Shown here piece after piece: positions 1-7,303 of a stretch of DNA of 64,000 nt. Location: the NCBI RefSeq assembly GCF_030817535.1, contig NZ_JAUSZL010000002.1, positions 248,001 to 312,000 of the forward strand, in the 5' to 3' direction. A program made the position numbers and the translations under genes. Position 1 is the first letter of the stretch, and every line of letters begins with the position of its first letter. The notes beneath the pieces were generated by a model. It made no database searches and was not told the DNA's origin. It was given only the letters and a program-made list of their open reading frames with translations. This DNA comes from Streptomyces sp. V3I8 (GTDB taxonomy: Bacteria; Actinomycetota; Actinomycetes; Streptomycetales; Streptomycetaceae).

Positions 1-1
1 G

Positions 2-229
2 ATGTTCGGTCTGGGCAGCGGGCTGGCCATCCTCCTCGACGCGGTCGCCGTACGCGGAGTGCTCGTGCCCGCCGCGATGCGCCTGCTCGGACGCTCCGCC
101 TGGTACGCGCCCGGCTTCCTCCGCGCGTTCCACAACCGCTACGGCCTCAGTGAGGGCGGGCCCGAGCCGGTGGCCGCCGGCGTACCCGTGGCGCGGCCGC
201 TGCCGGAGAAGAGCCCGACGGAGGTCTGA
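2..229 (+). CDS. MMPL/RND-family membrane protein, C-terminal end (partial)
   Basis: Only the last 75 residues are inside the window; the reading frame is already open at base 1, so the true start lies upstream. The segment GLAILLDAVAVRGVLVPA followed by a short hydrophilic tail resembles the last transmembrane helix of MMPL-type exporters, where a conserved Asp-x-x-x-x-Arg-x-x-x-x-Pro pattern (here DAVAVRGVLVPA) precedes the final loop. MMPL proteins are proton-driven exporters of lipids or other hydrophobic compounds in the cytoplasmic membrane. The tail is proline- and glutamate-rich and non-conserved. A GC-rich hairpin follows the stop. The family call rests on this one motif, so it is moderately sure; the substrate is unknown. 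Confidence 0.65.
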   Translation: MFGLGSGLAILLDAVAVRGVLVPAAMRLLGRSAWYAPGFLRAFHNRYGLSEGGPEPVAAGVPVARPLPEKSPTEV

Positions 230-282
230 CCCACGGGGCTCCGGCCCATGGAGTTCCGACCTCAGGGAAGGTGACCATACGG

Positions 283-309
283 AGGCGGGCCCCTGGTGCG
301 GGCCCGCCT
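283..309 (+). terminator. Hairpin terminator after the MMPL gene
   Basis: AGGCGGGCCC (283-292) pairs perfectly with GGGCCCGCCT (300-309) across a 7-nt loop, about 55 bases after the stop. It is followed by a short T/C-rich stretch. A rho-independent-type terminator of the U-poor kind common in Streptomyces. Confidence 0.6.
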
Positions 310-364
310 TCCTCGTGCCCGCCTCCTCCGGCGCCCGTGGCTCCCGTGGGGCCCGTGGGCCGGA

Positions 365-689
365 CGCCTGTCCGTCGACAGCTTCACCGCGACGCGCACC
401 CGGCGGGAACTCGGCCCCGAGCGCCTGGCCCGCCGGATCGCCCGGACGCTGGCGGTTCCCTTCGGTCTGTCGACTCTCCTGGAGGAACCGACCCCGGCCG
501 GACTGGCGCGGTACCTGGACGCGGAGACATCTCCTTCGGCCACACGGTCGTGGGTGCCGGACACGGAGGCGCGGCTGAGTCCCGCCCTGCGGTTCACCCC
601 CGCACCACAAGAAGCGGACGGCCCGCGCGAGATCCTGCTCACCGGAGCCACGGGGTTCGTCGGCACCTTCCTGCTGGCCGAACTAGCGA
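365..689 (+). pseudogene. Remnant of an NRPS-like / carboxylic acid reductase (carrier protein plus start of reductase domain)
   Basis: The + frame reads the second half of a peptidyl carrier-like domain (SVDSFTATRTRRELG, then ALFEAPTP-like residues LSTLLEEPTPAGLARYL), a linker, and then REILLTGATGFVGTFLLAEL. The last is the Rossmann start of thioester-reductase domains found at the C-terminus of NRPS, Lys2 and carboxylic acid reductases. Similarity stops abruptly after LLAEL, where several hundred reductase residues should follow, and there is no adenylation domain upstream. The carrier motif lacks the usual GGDS phosphopantetheine serine context. This is a truncated relic, not a working gene. 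Confidence 0.6.
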
Positions 690-830
690 GTGGCCCACGG
701 AATCAACGAAGACCTGAGCGATATCGCCGCCGAGGCGACGGCCGAGGTTTTCGCCGCCGACCTCCAGGAGGAATCGGAGGTGCCGCGCCAGGCCGCGAGG
801 AAGACACGTACGACCACCGCGCCCGCATAG
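690..830 (+). CDS. Orphan 46-residue ORF at the pseudogene junction
   Basis: A GTG-initiated frame of 47 codons begins four bases after an in-frame TAG, directly at the point where the reductase remnant loses similarity. The product is acidic in its first half (NEDLSDIAAEATAEVF) and basic/threonine-rich at its end (RKTRTTTAPA). Codon usage looks coding-like, unlike the surrounding bases. There is no clear ribosome binding site. I do not recognise it; it may be the 3' end of a different gene fused here by deletion rather than an expressed peptide. Confidence 0.15.
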   Translation: MAHGINEDLSDIAAEATAEVFAADLQEESEVPRQAARKTRTTTAPA

Positions 831-1345
831 CGAGGCCGATGCGGTGACGAGTGCGCTCGACAGCGGAAGTTCGGCGTCCTTGCACGGCTGCGCCGGCATC
901 GGGAACCGCCTTCGACGCGACGACGACCCTGGGCCGGGCGGAGCTGCGGGCGTTCGACAGCAGCGGTCTCGCCCAGCGGGTCGGCACCTTCCATCCTGGA
1001 CCGCCCTGTCGGGCAGTGCTCCCGGAGCAGCGCGAACACAGTCCATCTCCGCCGCGCTCCGCCCATGGAGCGGAAGCCTTTCGAGGTACGCCGCTGCCGA
1101 AGCCGGCACGGGCGGGCTGACCAGCCGGACGAAGCGGTGCTCGATGTACACCCAGGTCGTGGCCGCATGCCGACCATGGGGAAGACCCATATCGTCCCGT
1201 CCGGGTTTCAGGATCCCGCTCGCCAGGCACCGTGCCGGTGCGGAGCCGTGGGAGACGGGAAACAGGTCCAACCACCCGTCACGGCGGAGGCGACGCATTG
1301 GAGGCGGCCGAACGGGCAAGCCGGCAGATGGCGTGACGGAGTCCG
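831..1345. other. Intergenic stretch with no recognisable gene
   Basis: About 500 bases between pseudogene remnants. All six frames were read; the long frames on either strand show no domain I recognise and no coding-like codon bias. Probably decayed DNA. Confidence 0.5.
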
Positions 1346-1385
1346 CAGAGGGGCCCTGTCGGCCATGGCCGACGGGGCCCCTCTG
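1346..1385. terminator. Very strong hairpin
   Basis: CAGAGGGGCCC (1346-1356) is complementary to GGGCCCCTCTG (1375-1385), and the inner GTCGGCC/GGCCGAC arms also pair, leaving a 2-nt loop and one G-U wobble. A near-perfect 19-bp stem. It stands with no intact gene on either side, so it probably terminated a gene that has since decayed. Confidence 0.6.
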
Positions 1386-1450
1386 AACGGTGTTTCGTTT
1401 ACCAGCGGTACCAGCGGTACCAGCGCCCCTTGCGGCCGCCATGACCGGCA

Positions 1451-1568
1451 GGGCGGATCACCCTCGGGAACCAGGACGCCTGGGTCGTCCTCACGGTGCA
1501 CGACGACGGACCGGGCGTGCCCACCGAGGACGCCGAGCGCATCTTCGGACGCTTCGTCCGGCTCACCG
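1451..1568 (+). pseudogene. Fragment of a sensor histidine kinase ATPase domain
   Basis: About 39 codons read TLGNQDAWVVLTVHDDGPGV followed by PTEDAERIFGRFVRL. This is the N-box/G1 region of a HATPase_c domain (D-x-G-x-G signature DDGPGVP, then the F-box ERIFGRFVR). Nothing upstream encodes a dimerisation domain, and the frame degenerates after FVRL before the G2 box. A short relic of an EnvZ/OmpR-type kinase. Confidence 0.6.
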
Positions 1569-1660
1569 TCCAAGGGGCGGCTGCCGCCACGGTGCGGTCG
1601 GCCGACCCGCGCGGCCCTCCCCTGCCGAGCAGGCATTCCGTCTCCATCGTGTCGGGACTG

Positions 1661-1690
1661 TTGACGCGGACTGAAACATGTCAATAGTTT
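1661..1690 (+). promoter_or_regulatory. Putative sigma70-type promoter for the MpaB-type oxygenase gene
   Basis: TTGACG (1661-1666) and TAGTTT (1685-1690) are separated by 18 bases in a locally AT-rich stretch, about 115 bases before the start codon at 1804. They match Streptomyces HrdB-type -35 and -10 elements well. Inferred from sequence only. Confidence 0.45.
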
Positions 1691-1803
1691 TTGTATCTTC
1701 GCCTCACCGACGGCCTCCGGAACCGCCGTCGGACCCGTGCGCTTCTCCGATCCGAACGTCCGACCTGAACGTCCGCAGCAGGTACCGACAGGAGACGTGA
1801 TCC

Positions 1804-2739
1804 ATGGGCCGTTACAGCCGGCTGCACCGCATCGAGCGGATGGACCCGCGGCAGGACTACGAGGAGATCTTCCGCCTGATCACCGCGTACGAGTTCCCCT
1901 GGGACTACCTCCAGGGCGTCTCGGTGGCCTTCCTGCGGGACTACGGCGTACCACGCATATCGCAACTCCTGGACCGCACGCAGGAGTTCGAGCGGGTGGG
2001 ACAGAAGCGGTACGACGACACCATTCTGATCGCCCACGAGATGGTGCGCGACGGCATGGACTCGGAAGGAGGCCGCGCCGCGGTCCGGCACCTGAACCGG
2101 ATCCACGGGCGCTACCGCATAGCCGACGAGGACTATCTCTACGTCCTGGCCACCACCGTGGTGGGACCCAAGCGGTGGATCGACCGGTACGGCTGGCGGC
2201 CGTTGTCCCCGCAGGAGACCGAGAGCCTCGCACTGGTGGGGCGGCACATGGGCGACATGATGGGCATCGCCGGACTGCCCGCCGACTACGCCGGGTTCGC
2301 CCGCCTCCATGACGCGTACGAGCAACGGATGTTCGCCTACGATCCCGCCAACCGGCGCGTCGCCGCTGCCACGTTGCGGGTCGTCACCCAGTGGTACCCC
2401 AGAGGGCTACGGGCACTGGTGGCGCGGGCCTCGCTCGCCGTCCTCGACGACTCGCTGCTCACCGCGCTGGGCTTTCGCCCGCAGCCGCGCCGGGTACGGA
2501 TCGCCGTGCGCCGCGCCCTGCGGGCCAGGGCCGCCCTGGTGCGCCATCTGCCTCCCCGGCCGGACCGGCTGCCGTACCGGCCCAAGCCCCGCAGCTACCC
2601 CTTCGGCTGGACGCTGGACGACCTCGGCCCGCACTGGTCGCACTCCCGGCCGCTGCGCCCGCTGCCGGACGAGGACGAGGACGAGACGGGCGGCACTCCA
2701 CCGACCGGTGAGCGTCCGCCCCGGCGCGAGCCTCGGTGA
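1804..2739 (+). CDS. Oxygenase MpaB / rubber-oxygenase family (DUF2236) protein
   Basis: A 311-residue protein, about the usual size for the bacterial MpaB/DUF2236 family. These haem-dependent oxygenases are related to latex-clearing protein and fungal MpaB. Visible family features are the N-terminal helical segment with AYEFPWDYLQGVSVAFLRDYG, a conserved TRQEFERVGQKRYDDT-like stretch around residue 60, HLNRIHGRYRIADEDYLYVLATTV near residue 100 (the histidines are candidate haem ligands), and RYGWRPLSPQE. The C-terminal 40 residues are proline/arginine-rich and probably disordered. ATG start preceded by CAGGAGACGTGATCC. It lies tail-to-tail with a TetR regulator. The substrate is unknown; a hydrophobic compound is likely. 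Confidence 0.75.
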   Translation: MGRYSRLHRIERMDPRQDYEEIFRLITAYEFPWDYLQGVSVAFLRDYGVPRISQLLDRTQEFERVGQKRYDDTILIAHEMVRDGMDSEGGRAAVRHLNRIHGRYRIADEDYLYVLATTVVGPKRWIDRYGWRPLSPQETESLALVGRHMGDMMGIAGLPADYAGFARLHDAYEQRMFAYDPANRRVAAATLRVVTQWYPRGLRALVARASLAVLDDSLLTALGFRPQPRRVRIAVRRALRARAALVRHLPPRPDRLPYRPKPRSYPFGWTLDDLGPHWSHSRPLRPLPDEDEDETGGTPPTGERPPRREPR

Positions 2740-2811
2740 CCGACACGGACCAGGACGCGGTGACCCCGCCCGTGCCCGGCCCCGGCCCTCGTACATCGGG
2801 CGTTCGGACGT

Positions 2812-3438
2812 TCAGGCGTTCAGGAGTGGTGCGAGGTAACGGCGGGCGAAGGCGCGGGCCTGTTCCTCGTCCTCCATCTCGATGCAGCTCGACGGGTTCA
2901 GGAGGAAGGAGACGGCGACGCGGATCATGAGTTCGGCGACCGGCCTGGGGTCGGAGTCACCCCGCCCCTCGACCTGCTGGGCACGCACCAGATGTGCCGT
3001 CAGGTAGTCGCAGGTGGCCTCGAGCGAGGGGCCGCCCTGGACGGTCAGATAGGGCAGCACCACCTCCGGTTCGAGGCGCAGCAGACCGCCGAAGAGCGGG
3101 TGGGCCCTGGTGTGCCGCAGCGCCACCACGAACCCTTCGACGACCCGTTCCTCCATGGTCGGCAGCGCTCCCACCGCGGAGTCCAGCTTCTGGAAGAACC
3201 TGCTCCCCTCACGCAGCAGGCAGGCCTCGACCAGCCCGTCCTTGGTCCGGAAACGGCGGTGGACCGTGACCCGCGACACCCCGGCGCGCTTGGCGACGTC
3301 GTCCATGGAGGTGCGGCGCAGGCCGAAGGTCGTGAACTCTTCCAGCGCGGCGTCCAGAATGCGCCGCGCCACCTTCTCCTCCGTCTCGGGCCGGGCGATG
3401 GCCCGGGCGAGGAGGGAGTCGTCCGCAGAAGTCGTCAT
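2812..3438 (-). CDS. TetR/AcrR-family transcriptional regulator
   Basis: A 208-residue repressor-type protein. Residues 25-70 form the TetR helix-turn-helix (RRILDAALEEFTTFGLRRTS, then DDVAKRAGVSRVTVHRRF and KDGLVEACL). The C-terminal two thirds is an all-helical ligand-binding domain without a distinctive signature. I chose the ATG at 3438 because TetR N-termini normally begin shortly before the first helix and the upstream extension is not conserved. It is convergent with the MpaB-type gene, so regulating that gene is possible but not shown; its own promoter region (3439-3530) is the more likely target. Confidence 0.8.
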   Translation of the reverse strand: MTTSADDSLLARAIARPETEEKVARRILDAALEEFTTFGLRRTSMDDVAKRAGVSRVTVHRRFRTKDGLVEACLLREGSRFFQKLDSAVGALPTMEERVVEGFVVALRHTRAHPLFGGLLRLEPEVVLPYLTVQGGPSLEATCDYLTAHLVRAQQVEGRGDSDPRPVAELMIRVAVSFLLNPSSCIEMEDEEQARAFARRYLAPLLNA

Positions 3439-3530
3439 GGTGCCCTTACGATACCGTCCGAGATCCACTCAAGAAGCTGTGGAACGGTCGGCGTTCCTTT
3501 GTAACGGCTCCCTCCGGGCAGCCTCGGCCG

Positions 3531-3731
3531 TTACGTCGGAGGCGAGTGTGCACAGGCCCGTGAGGACGAAAGGGCCTCCGCGCCGACCACCACCGCCGGA
3601 CCGCGTTCGAACTGGGCGAACGCGTCCGGGTTCGTCGTGCCGAGCGTGTCCCCCAGCGGCCGCAGCGCGTGGGCGATGAGCCCGAATACGATCCGCCCCG
3701 CCCCGCGCACGCCAGCGCCCGTCCGGACCAT
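3531..3731 (-). CDS. Small hypothetical ORF
   Basis: A 66-residue frame upstream of the TetR gene on the same strand. It contains a moderately hydrophobic stretch (RIVFGLIAHALRPLGDTLG) and the acidic segment NPDAFAQFERGPAVVVGAE. No family is recognised and no good ribosome binding site is visible. It could equally be non-coding or the remnant of a larger gene. Confidence 0.2.
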   Translation of the reverse strand: MVRTGAGVRGAGRIVFGLIAHALRPLGDTLGTTNPDAFAQFERGPAVVVGAEALSSSRACAHSPPT

Positions 3732-3807
3732 GGCACGGTCCGGACGGGCGGTCGGTCGGTCACTCGGTGGTCAGGCACCTGGACCGACCGACAGGCGGAC
3801 GGACAGA

Positions 3808-3835
3808 CAGGCAGGCAGGCAGGCAGGCAGGCAGG
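3808..3835. repeat. Tetranucleotide microsatellite, CAGG x7
   Basis: Seven perfect tandem CAGG units lie six bases beyond the stop codon of the M4 protease gene. They are preceded by related imperfect repeats (GGTCGGTCGGTC near 3750, GACCGACCGACAGG near 3782). The tract is outside any recognised reading frame. Confidence 0.9.
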
Positions 3836-3841
3836 ACAGCG

Positions 3842-6115
3842 TCAGGGAGTGATCCGCCACTGCTGGATGTAGCCCACGTCGATCGCCGCGACGTCACGCA
3901 CCCGCAGCTTCCAGGTGCCGTCGACCGGCTGCGCCGAGGCGTTCACCGTGAAGGTCTGGTTGACGTTGTCGGCCGAACCCCCGCTGCGGTTCAGCAGCGA
4001 GTACACGGTCCCGTCGGGGCCCACCAGGTCGACCGTCAGGTCGCCCCGGTACGTGTGGACGATGTCGACGTACACCTCGGTGGTCGCCGAGGCGTTGCCC
4101 GGACGGCCCGTGATGGTGACGGGCGACTCGACCGCGGCACCGTTGTCGGGGATGTCGACACGGGTGGAGTTGGCGTAGATGAACGCCACCCGCCACTCGA
4201 AGGTCTCCGACACGCTCGAACCGGTGCCGTCGGTGACCTTCACGGTCACCTCGCTGGTGCCGGTGGTGGTCGGGATCCCGGATATCAACCCGCTGTCGCT
4301 CAGGGTCAGTCCGTCGGGCAGGCCGGTGGCCTCGTAGGTCAGGGCCGCGTCCGAGTTGGTGGTGTAGGCCTCGATCTGCAGGGACACCTCCTGGCCGACG
4401 CCGGAGGTCTGGTCGGCGATCGGGGCGACATTGGTGCCGACCGCGATGCGGTCACCCACGTCGATGCCGGCCCAGGCGGCGGCCACGGCGAGGTAGGTGT
4501 CGCTGTAGGCCCCGAAGAGGTCGCTCGCGGCCTGCAGGGTGGCGACCCTGGCGCCCGCGTAGTTGGTCGACGAGGTCATGTACGTCGACAGCGCGCGGTA
4601 CCAGATGTCGGCCGCGTTCTCGATGCCGATGCCCGTCACCGCCACGCCGTCGACGGTCGGGCTGTCGTAGTCGACCCCGTTGAGGGTCTTCGCCCCGCTG
4701 CCCTCGGCCAGCAGGTAGAAGAAGTGGTTCGCCGGCCCGGAGGAGTAGTGGACGTCGATGCCGCCCAGGGAGGCGTCCCAGTAGTCGCGGGACCGGCTGT
4801 CCTTGGAGGGCTTGTCCATGTAGCGCAGCGGCGTGCCGTTGCCGTTGATGTCGATCTTCTCGCCGACCAGGTAGTCGGGGACGTCCGCCGTCAGGTCGGC
4901 GTTGAACTCCACGGCCGCGGCGAAGATGTCCGAGGTCGCCTCGTTGAGGCCGCCCGACTCTCCCGAGTACGTCAGGTTGGCGGTGGCGGCCGTGACGCCG
5001 TGGCTCATCTCGTGGGCCGCCACGTCCAGCGACGTCAGCGGCGCCGCGTTGCCCGCGCCGTCGCCGTACGTCATGCAGAAGCAGGAGTCCTGCCAGAAGG
5101 CGTTGACGTAGTTGTTGCCGTAGTGGGCGCGGCTGTAGGCGGCCACGCCGTCGTTGCGGATGCCGTTGCGGCCGTGGACGTCCTTGTAGTAGTCCCAGGT
5201 CGCCGCCGCGCCGAAGGCGACGTCCACGCCGGCGGTCTGCCGGTTGCCCGGTGTGCCGTCGCCCCAGACATCGTTGTCATCGCTGAAGAGTGTGCCCGTG
5301 CCGGACGTCCCCTGGTTCAGGTCGTACGTGCGCTGCCCGGCGCGGTCGCCGTCGACGAGCTGGTACGACGAACCGGACGGCGTGCTGCCCACGGAGACCG
5401 TGCCGTTGTACTGGCCCGTGCCCGTACCGGTGTGCACGCCCTCGTACCGGCTGGCGACCTTTCCGGTGCTCGCGTCGGTGACGACGTGCAGCTCGCTGGG
5501 TGTGCCGTCCTCCTGGACCCCCTCGACGACGGACTCCCAGGCCAGCACCGGCTTGCCCGCGGCGGCCCAGACGACCAGCCGGGGCTTGCCCTCGACCTCC
5601 GACTTCTCCACGTCGGCCGCCTTGCCGAGCGCCAGCGCCTTGTCGGCGGCGCGGGTCGCGGAGATCTTCGGCGTGGTGGTCGGCACCGTGATGGTGGCGC
5701 GGGTGCCCTTGGTGGTGGTGCTGGTGCCGTTCTTCTTCTGGTGCACCACGAGGTCGCCGCCGAGGACCGGAAGCCCTGCGTAGGTGCGCTCGTACCGGGT
5801 GTGCGTCGTGCCGTCGGCGTCCTTGACGACGTCCTTGACGAGCAGTTTCTCCTTGGCGCCGAGGCGCAGGGCCTTCGCGGCGTCACCGGACCCGGCGGTC
5901 GCGCTCTTGATGAGCGCGGTGCGCGCGGCGGGAGACAGGGCGGGCTGGGCGGCGCCGGCCCGCGGGGCGGCCACGATCTTCGAGGAGCCGGGATCGGCGG
6001 GCGCGGCGGAGGCGGGTCCGCCCTGGACTCCGAGGGCGAGCAGCGAGCTCGCGGTCGTGAGGGCCAGGGCTGCGGCGCGTCTGCGACGGCGGGCGGAGCT
6101 TTGGTGCCGGGACAA
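3842..6115 (-). CDS. Secreted thermolysin-like (M4) zinc metalloprotease with Ig-like and P domains
   Basis: A 757-residue preproprotein. TTG start at 6115, chosen because GGAGGAG sits six bases upstream and an Arg-rich, Ala/Leu-rich signal peptide (about residues 1-36) follows directly. An FTP/PepSY-type propeptide covers about 45-230. The M4 catalytic domain follows, with zinc motif H368-E369-M-S-H372 and third ligand E392 in GGLNEATSDI; the H-to-E distance of 24 equals thermolysin's. The HYSSGPANHFFYL segment carries the active-site histidine. At the C-terminus are a putative Ig domain (about 555-635: SGLISGIPTTTGTSEVTV) and a proprotein-convertase P domain (HTYRGDLTVDLVGPDGT). It acts outside the cell as a general protease; P domains usually aid stability or substrate binding. 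Confidence 0.92.
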   Translation of the reverse strand: MSRHQSSARRRRRAAALALTTASSLLALGVQGGPASAAPADPGSSKIVAAPRAGAAQPALSPAARTALIKSATAGSGDAAKALRLGAKEKLLVKDVVKDADGTTHTRYERTYAGLPVLGGDLVVHQKKNGTSTTTKGTRATITVPTTTPKISATRAADKALALGKAADVEKSEVEGKPRLVVWAAAGKPVLAWESVVEGVQEDGTPSELHVVTDASTGKVASRYEGVHTGTGTGQYNGTVSVGSTPSGSSYQLVDGDRAGQRTYDLNQGTSGTGTLFSDDNDVWGDGTPGNRQTAGVDVAFGAAATWDYYKDVHGRNGIRNDGVAAYSRAHYGNNYVNAFWQDSCFCMTYGDGAGNAAPLTSLDVAAHEMSHGVTAATANLTYSGESGGLNEATSDIFAAAVEFNADLTADVPDYLVGEKIDINGNGTPLRYMDKPSKDSRSRDYWDASLGGIDVHYSSGPANHFFYLLAEGSGAKTLNGVDYDSPTVDGVAVTGIGIENAADIWYRALSTYMTSSTNYAGARVATLQAASDLFGAYSDTYLAVAAAWAGIDVGDRIAVGTNVAPIADQTSGVGQEVSLQIEAYTTNSDAALTYEATGLPDGLTLSDSGLISGIPTTTGTSEVTVKVTDGTGSSVSETFEWRVAFIYANSTRVDIPDNGAAVESPVTITGRPGNASATTEVYVDIVHTYRGDLTVDLVGPDGTVYSLLNRSGGSADNVNQTFTVNASAQPVDGTWKLRVRDVAAIDVGYIQQWRITP

Positions 6116-6360
6116 TGTCTTCTCCTCCAGCGACGGCCGGCTCCTGGTGGGGGCCGGCGGTGAGCGGGCCGACCGGGTGGGGCCGGACCGCGACAGGGGG
6201 GTGGGGCGGGAGAGAGCGCAGCACGAGGTGGCACACGAAAGGCGCCGGAGAACTCGGCGGCGCGTGAGACGTGGGAGTGCGGGGGATGTGTGAGTGGGGG
6301 GTGTGGTGGCGTGAATGAAGGGTGAACGTTCGACAGCAGAGTGACACCAGGCACACAGGC

Positions 6361-6378
6361 TTGTCATGGATGTGACAA
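6361..6378. promoter_or_regulatory. Inverted repeat in AT-rich region upstream of the protease gene
   Basis: TTGTCA (6361-6366) and TGACAA (6373-6378) form a perfect 6-bp inverted repeat with a 6-bp spacer. They lie about 250 bases upstream of the protease start in the only AT-rich part of this gap. It may be an operator overlapping the promoter; no regulator gene is adjacent. The rest of 6116-6600 shows nothing recognisable. Confidence 0.3.
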
Positions 6379-6619
6379 TACAAAGGCTTGAATTGACCAT
6401 TGCTTGCTGCGGGTTCCGCGTGATCGCCACATGTTTTCGGCCGCTCGCCCATGAACGCGGATTCCCGGAAGCGAGCCGTGGCGGCCGCCCCACGGTGTCA
6501 AGCCTCGGGAGAAGACCACTCCTCGAAGAAGGCCCCGTGGACGAGGCGGAGTCCAGGAGTTGCTGCGCGCCGTCGGTCGACCGGGGCGCGTCCGGACCGT
6601 CCCCGGGGCCGACCGTCCG

Positions 6620-6800
6620 TCCGCCTGCTCCTCGGACGACAGTGCCGACGGCGGTGCGACCAGGATCCGTTTCGGCTACATCGCCGACTACAACGGCGCC
6701 GGCCGTCGCCGACGACCAGGGCCTGTGGAGGAAACACGGCCTGCCGGCCTCGTACAAGACGTTCGTCGACGGGCCCATCCAGATCCAGGCGCTCGGCTGG
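6620..6800 (+). pseudogene. Remnant of an aliphatic-sulfonate/taurine-type ABC transporter binding protein
   Basis: A lipobox-like ACSSDDS is followed by RIRFGYIADYNGA, the start of SsuA/TauA-type periplasmic binding proteins. The match then continues one frame away with AVADDQGLWRKHGLPASYKT and FVDGPIQIQALG. A few codons are missing at the frame change (about 6695), so a small deletion broke the gene, and all sequence after IQALG (some 250 residues) is gone. No permease or ATPase gene is nearby. Confidence 0.6.
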
Positions 6801-6842
6801 GTACGGGGTCCGGCCGCCGGTGCCGCGACCGGTGACGGTGTG

Positions 6843-7278
6843 CTGTCCTGGCCCATCCGGAACGCCGAACCGCACCTCGGCACCAACATCGCGTCGGTCC
6901 TCACCCGGCCCTCGTCGGCCGGTGACCTCACCGTGGAGACCGGGCTCGGCCTGGCCAACGGTCCGGCCGACCAGCAGGCCGGGCTGGTGCTGTACGGCGG
7001 CGACGACCCCGCCGGCCGCCGTGGCGTACGGTCCGATGTCCGGCGGACCGCCCGCCGGGAAACTCCGGATGCGGCCGGCGCACCACGCCGACGAGGCGGG
7101 CGGGGAGCACGCGGTGCGGGCCGCCACCAGCACGGACGGCGTGCACTGGACGTGGACCGGCGTGTGGACTTTGCCGAGGGAACAGGCGCTGCGGATCGGC
7201 CTGGTGTCGCTCGACACCGCCGGGGCGACGGCCCGCTTCCACTGCGTACGCACGTACGGCGGTCGAAGCAGTGGCTGA
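6843..7278 (+). pseudogene. Remnant of a concanavalin A-like (DUF1349 / beta-xylosidase C-terminal type) domain
   Basis: One frame reads NIASVLTRPSSAGDLTVETG and QQAGLVLYGGDD (about 6885-7015). A second frame, shifted after about 7016, continues with STDGVHWTWTGVWTLPREQA and LRIGLVSLDTAGATARF to a TGA at 7278. Both halves belong to the same lectin-like beta-sandwich seen at the C-terminus of many secreted glycosidases. The catalytic part is absent and the frameshift splits the domain, so this is a dead 3' fragment fused behind the binding-protein remnant. Confidence 0.5.
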
Positions 7279-7303
7279 TCCGGCGGCCGGCCCGATGGCT
7301 CCG

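Noticed and set aside
639..1442. Minus-strand frames in the left pseudogene region
   Set aside because: No recognisable domain in any frame and no coding-like codon use; treated as decayed DNA.
3781..3840. CAGG repeats as a possible CRISPR or iteron array
   Set aside because: Units are four bases with no spacers; a simple microsatellite.
3767..6163. Long + strand open frame (about 800 codons) opposite the M4 protease
   Set aside because: It mirrors the protease codons on the other strand, is dominated by Gly/Val/Arg/Asp and has no domain; a GC-bias shadow.
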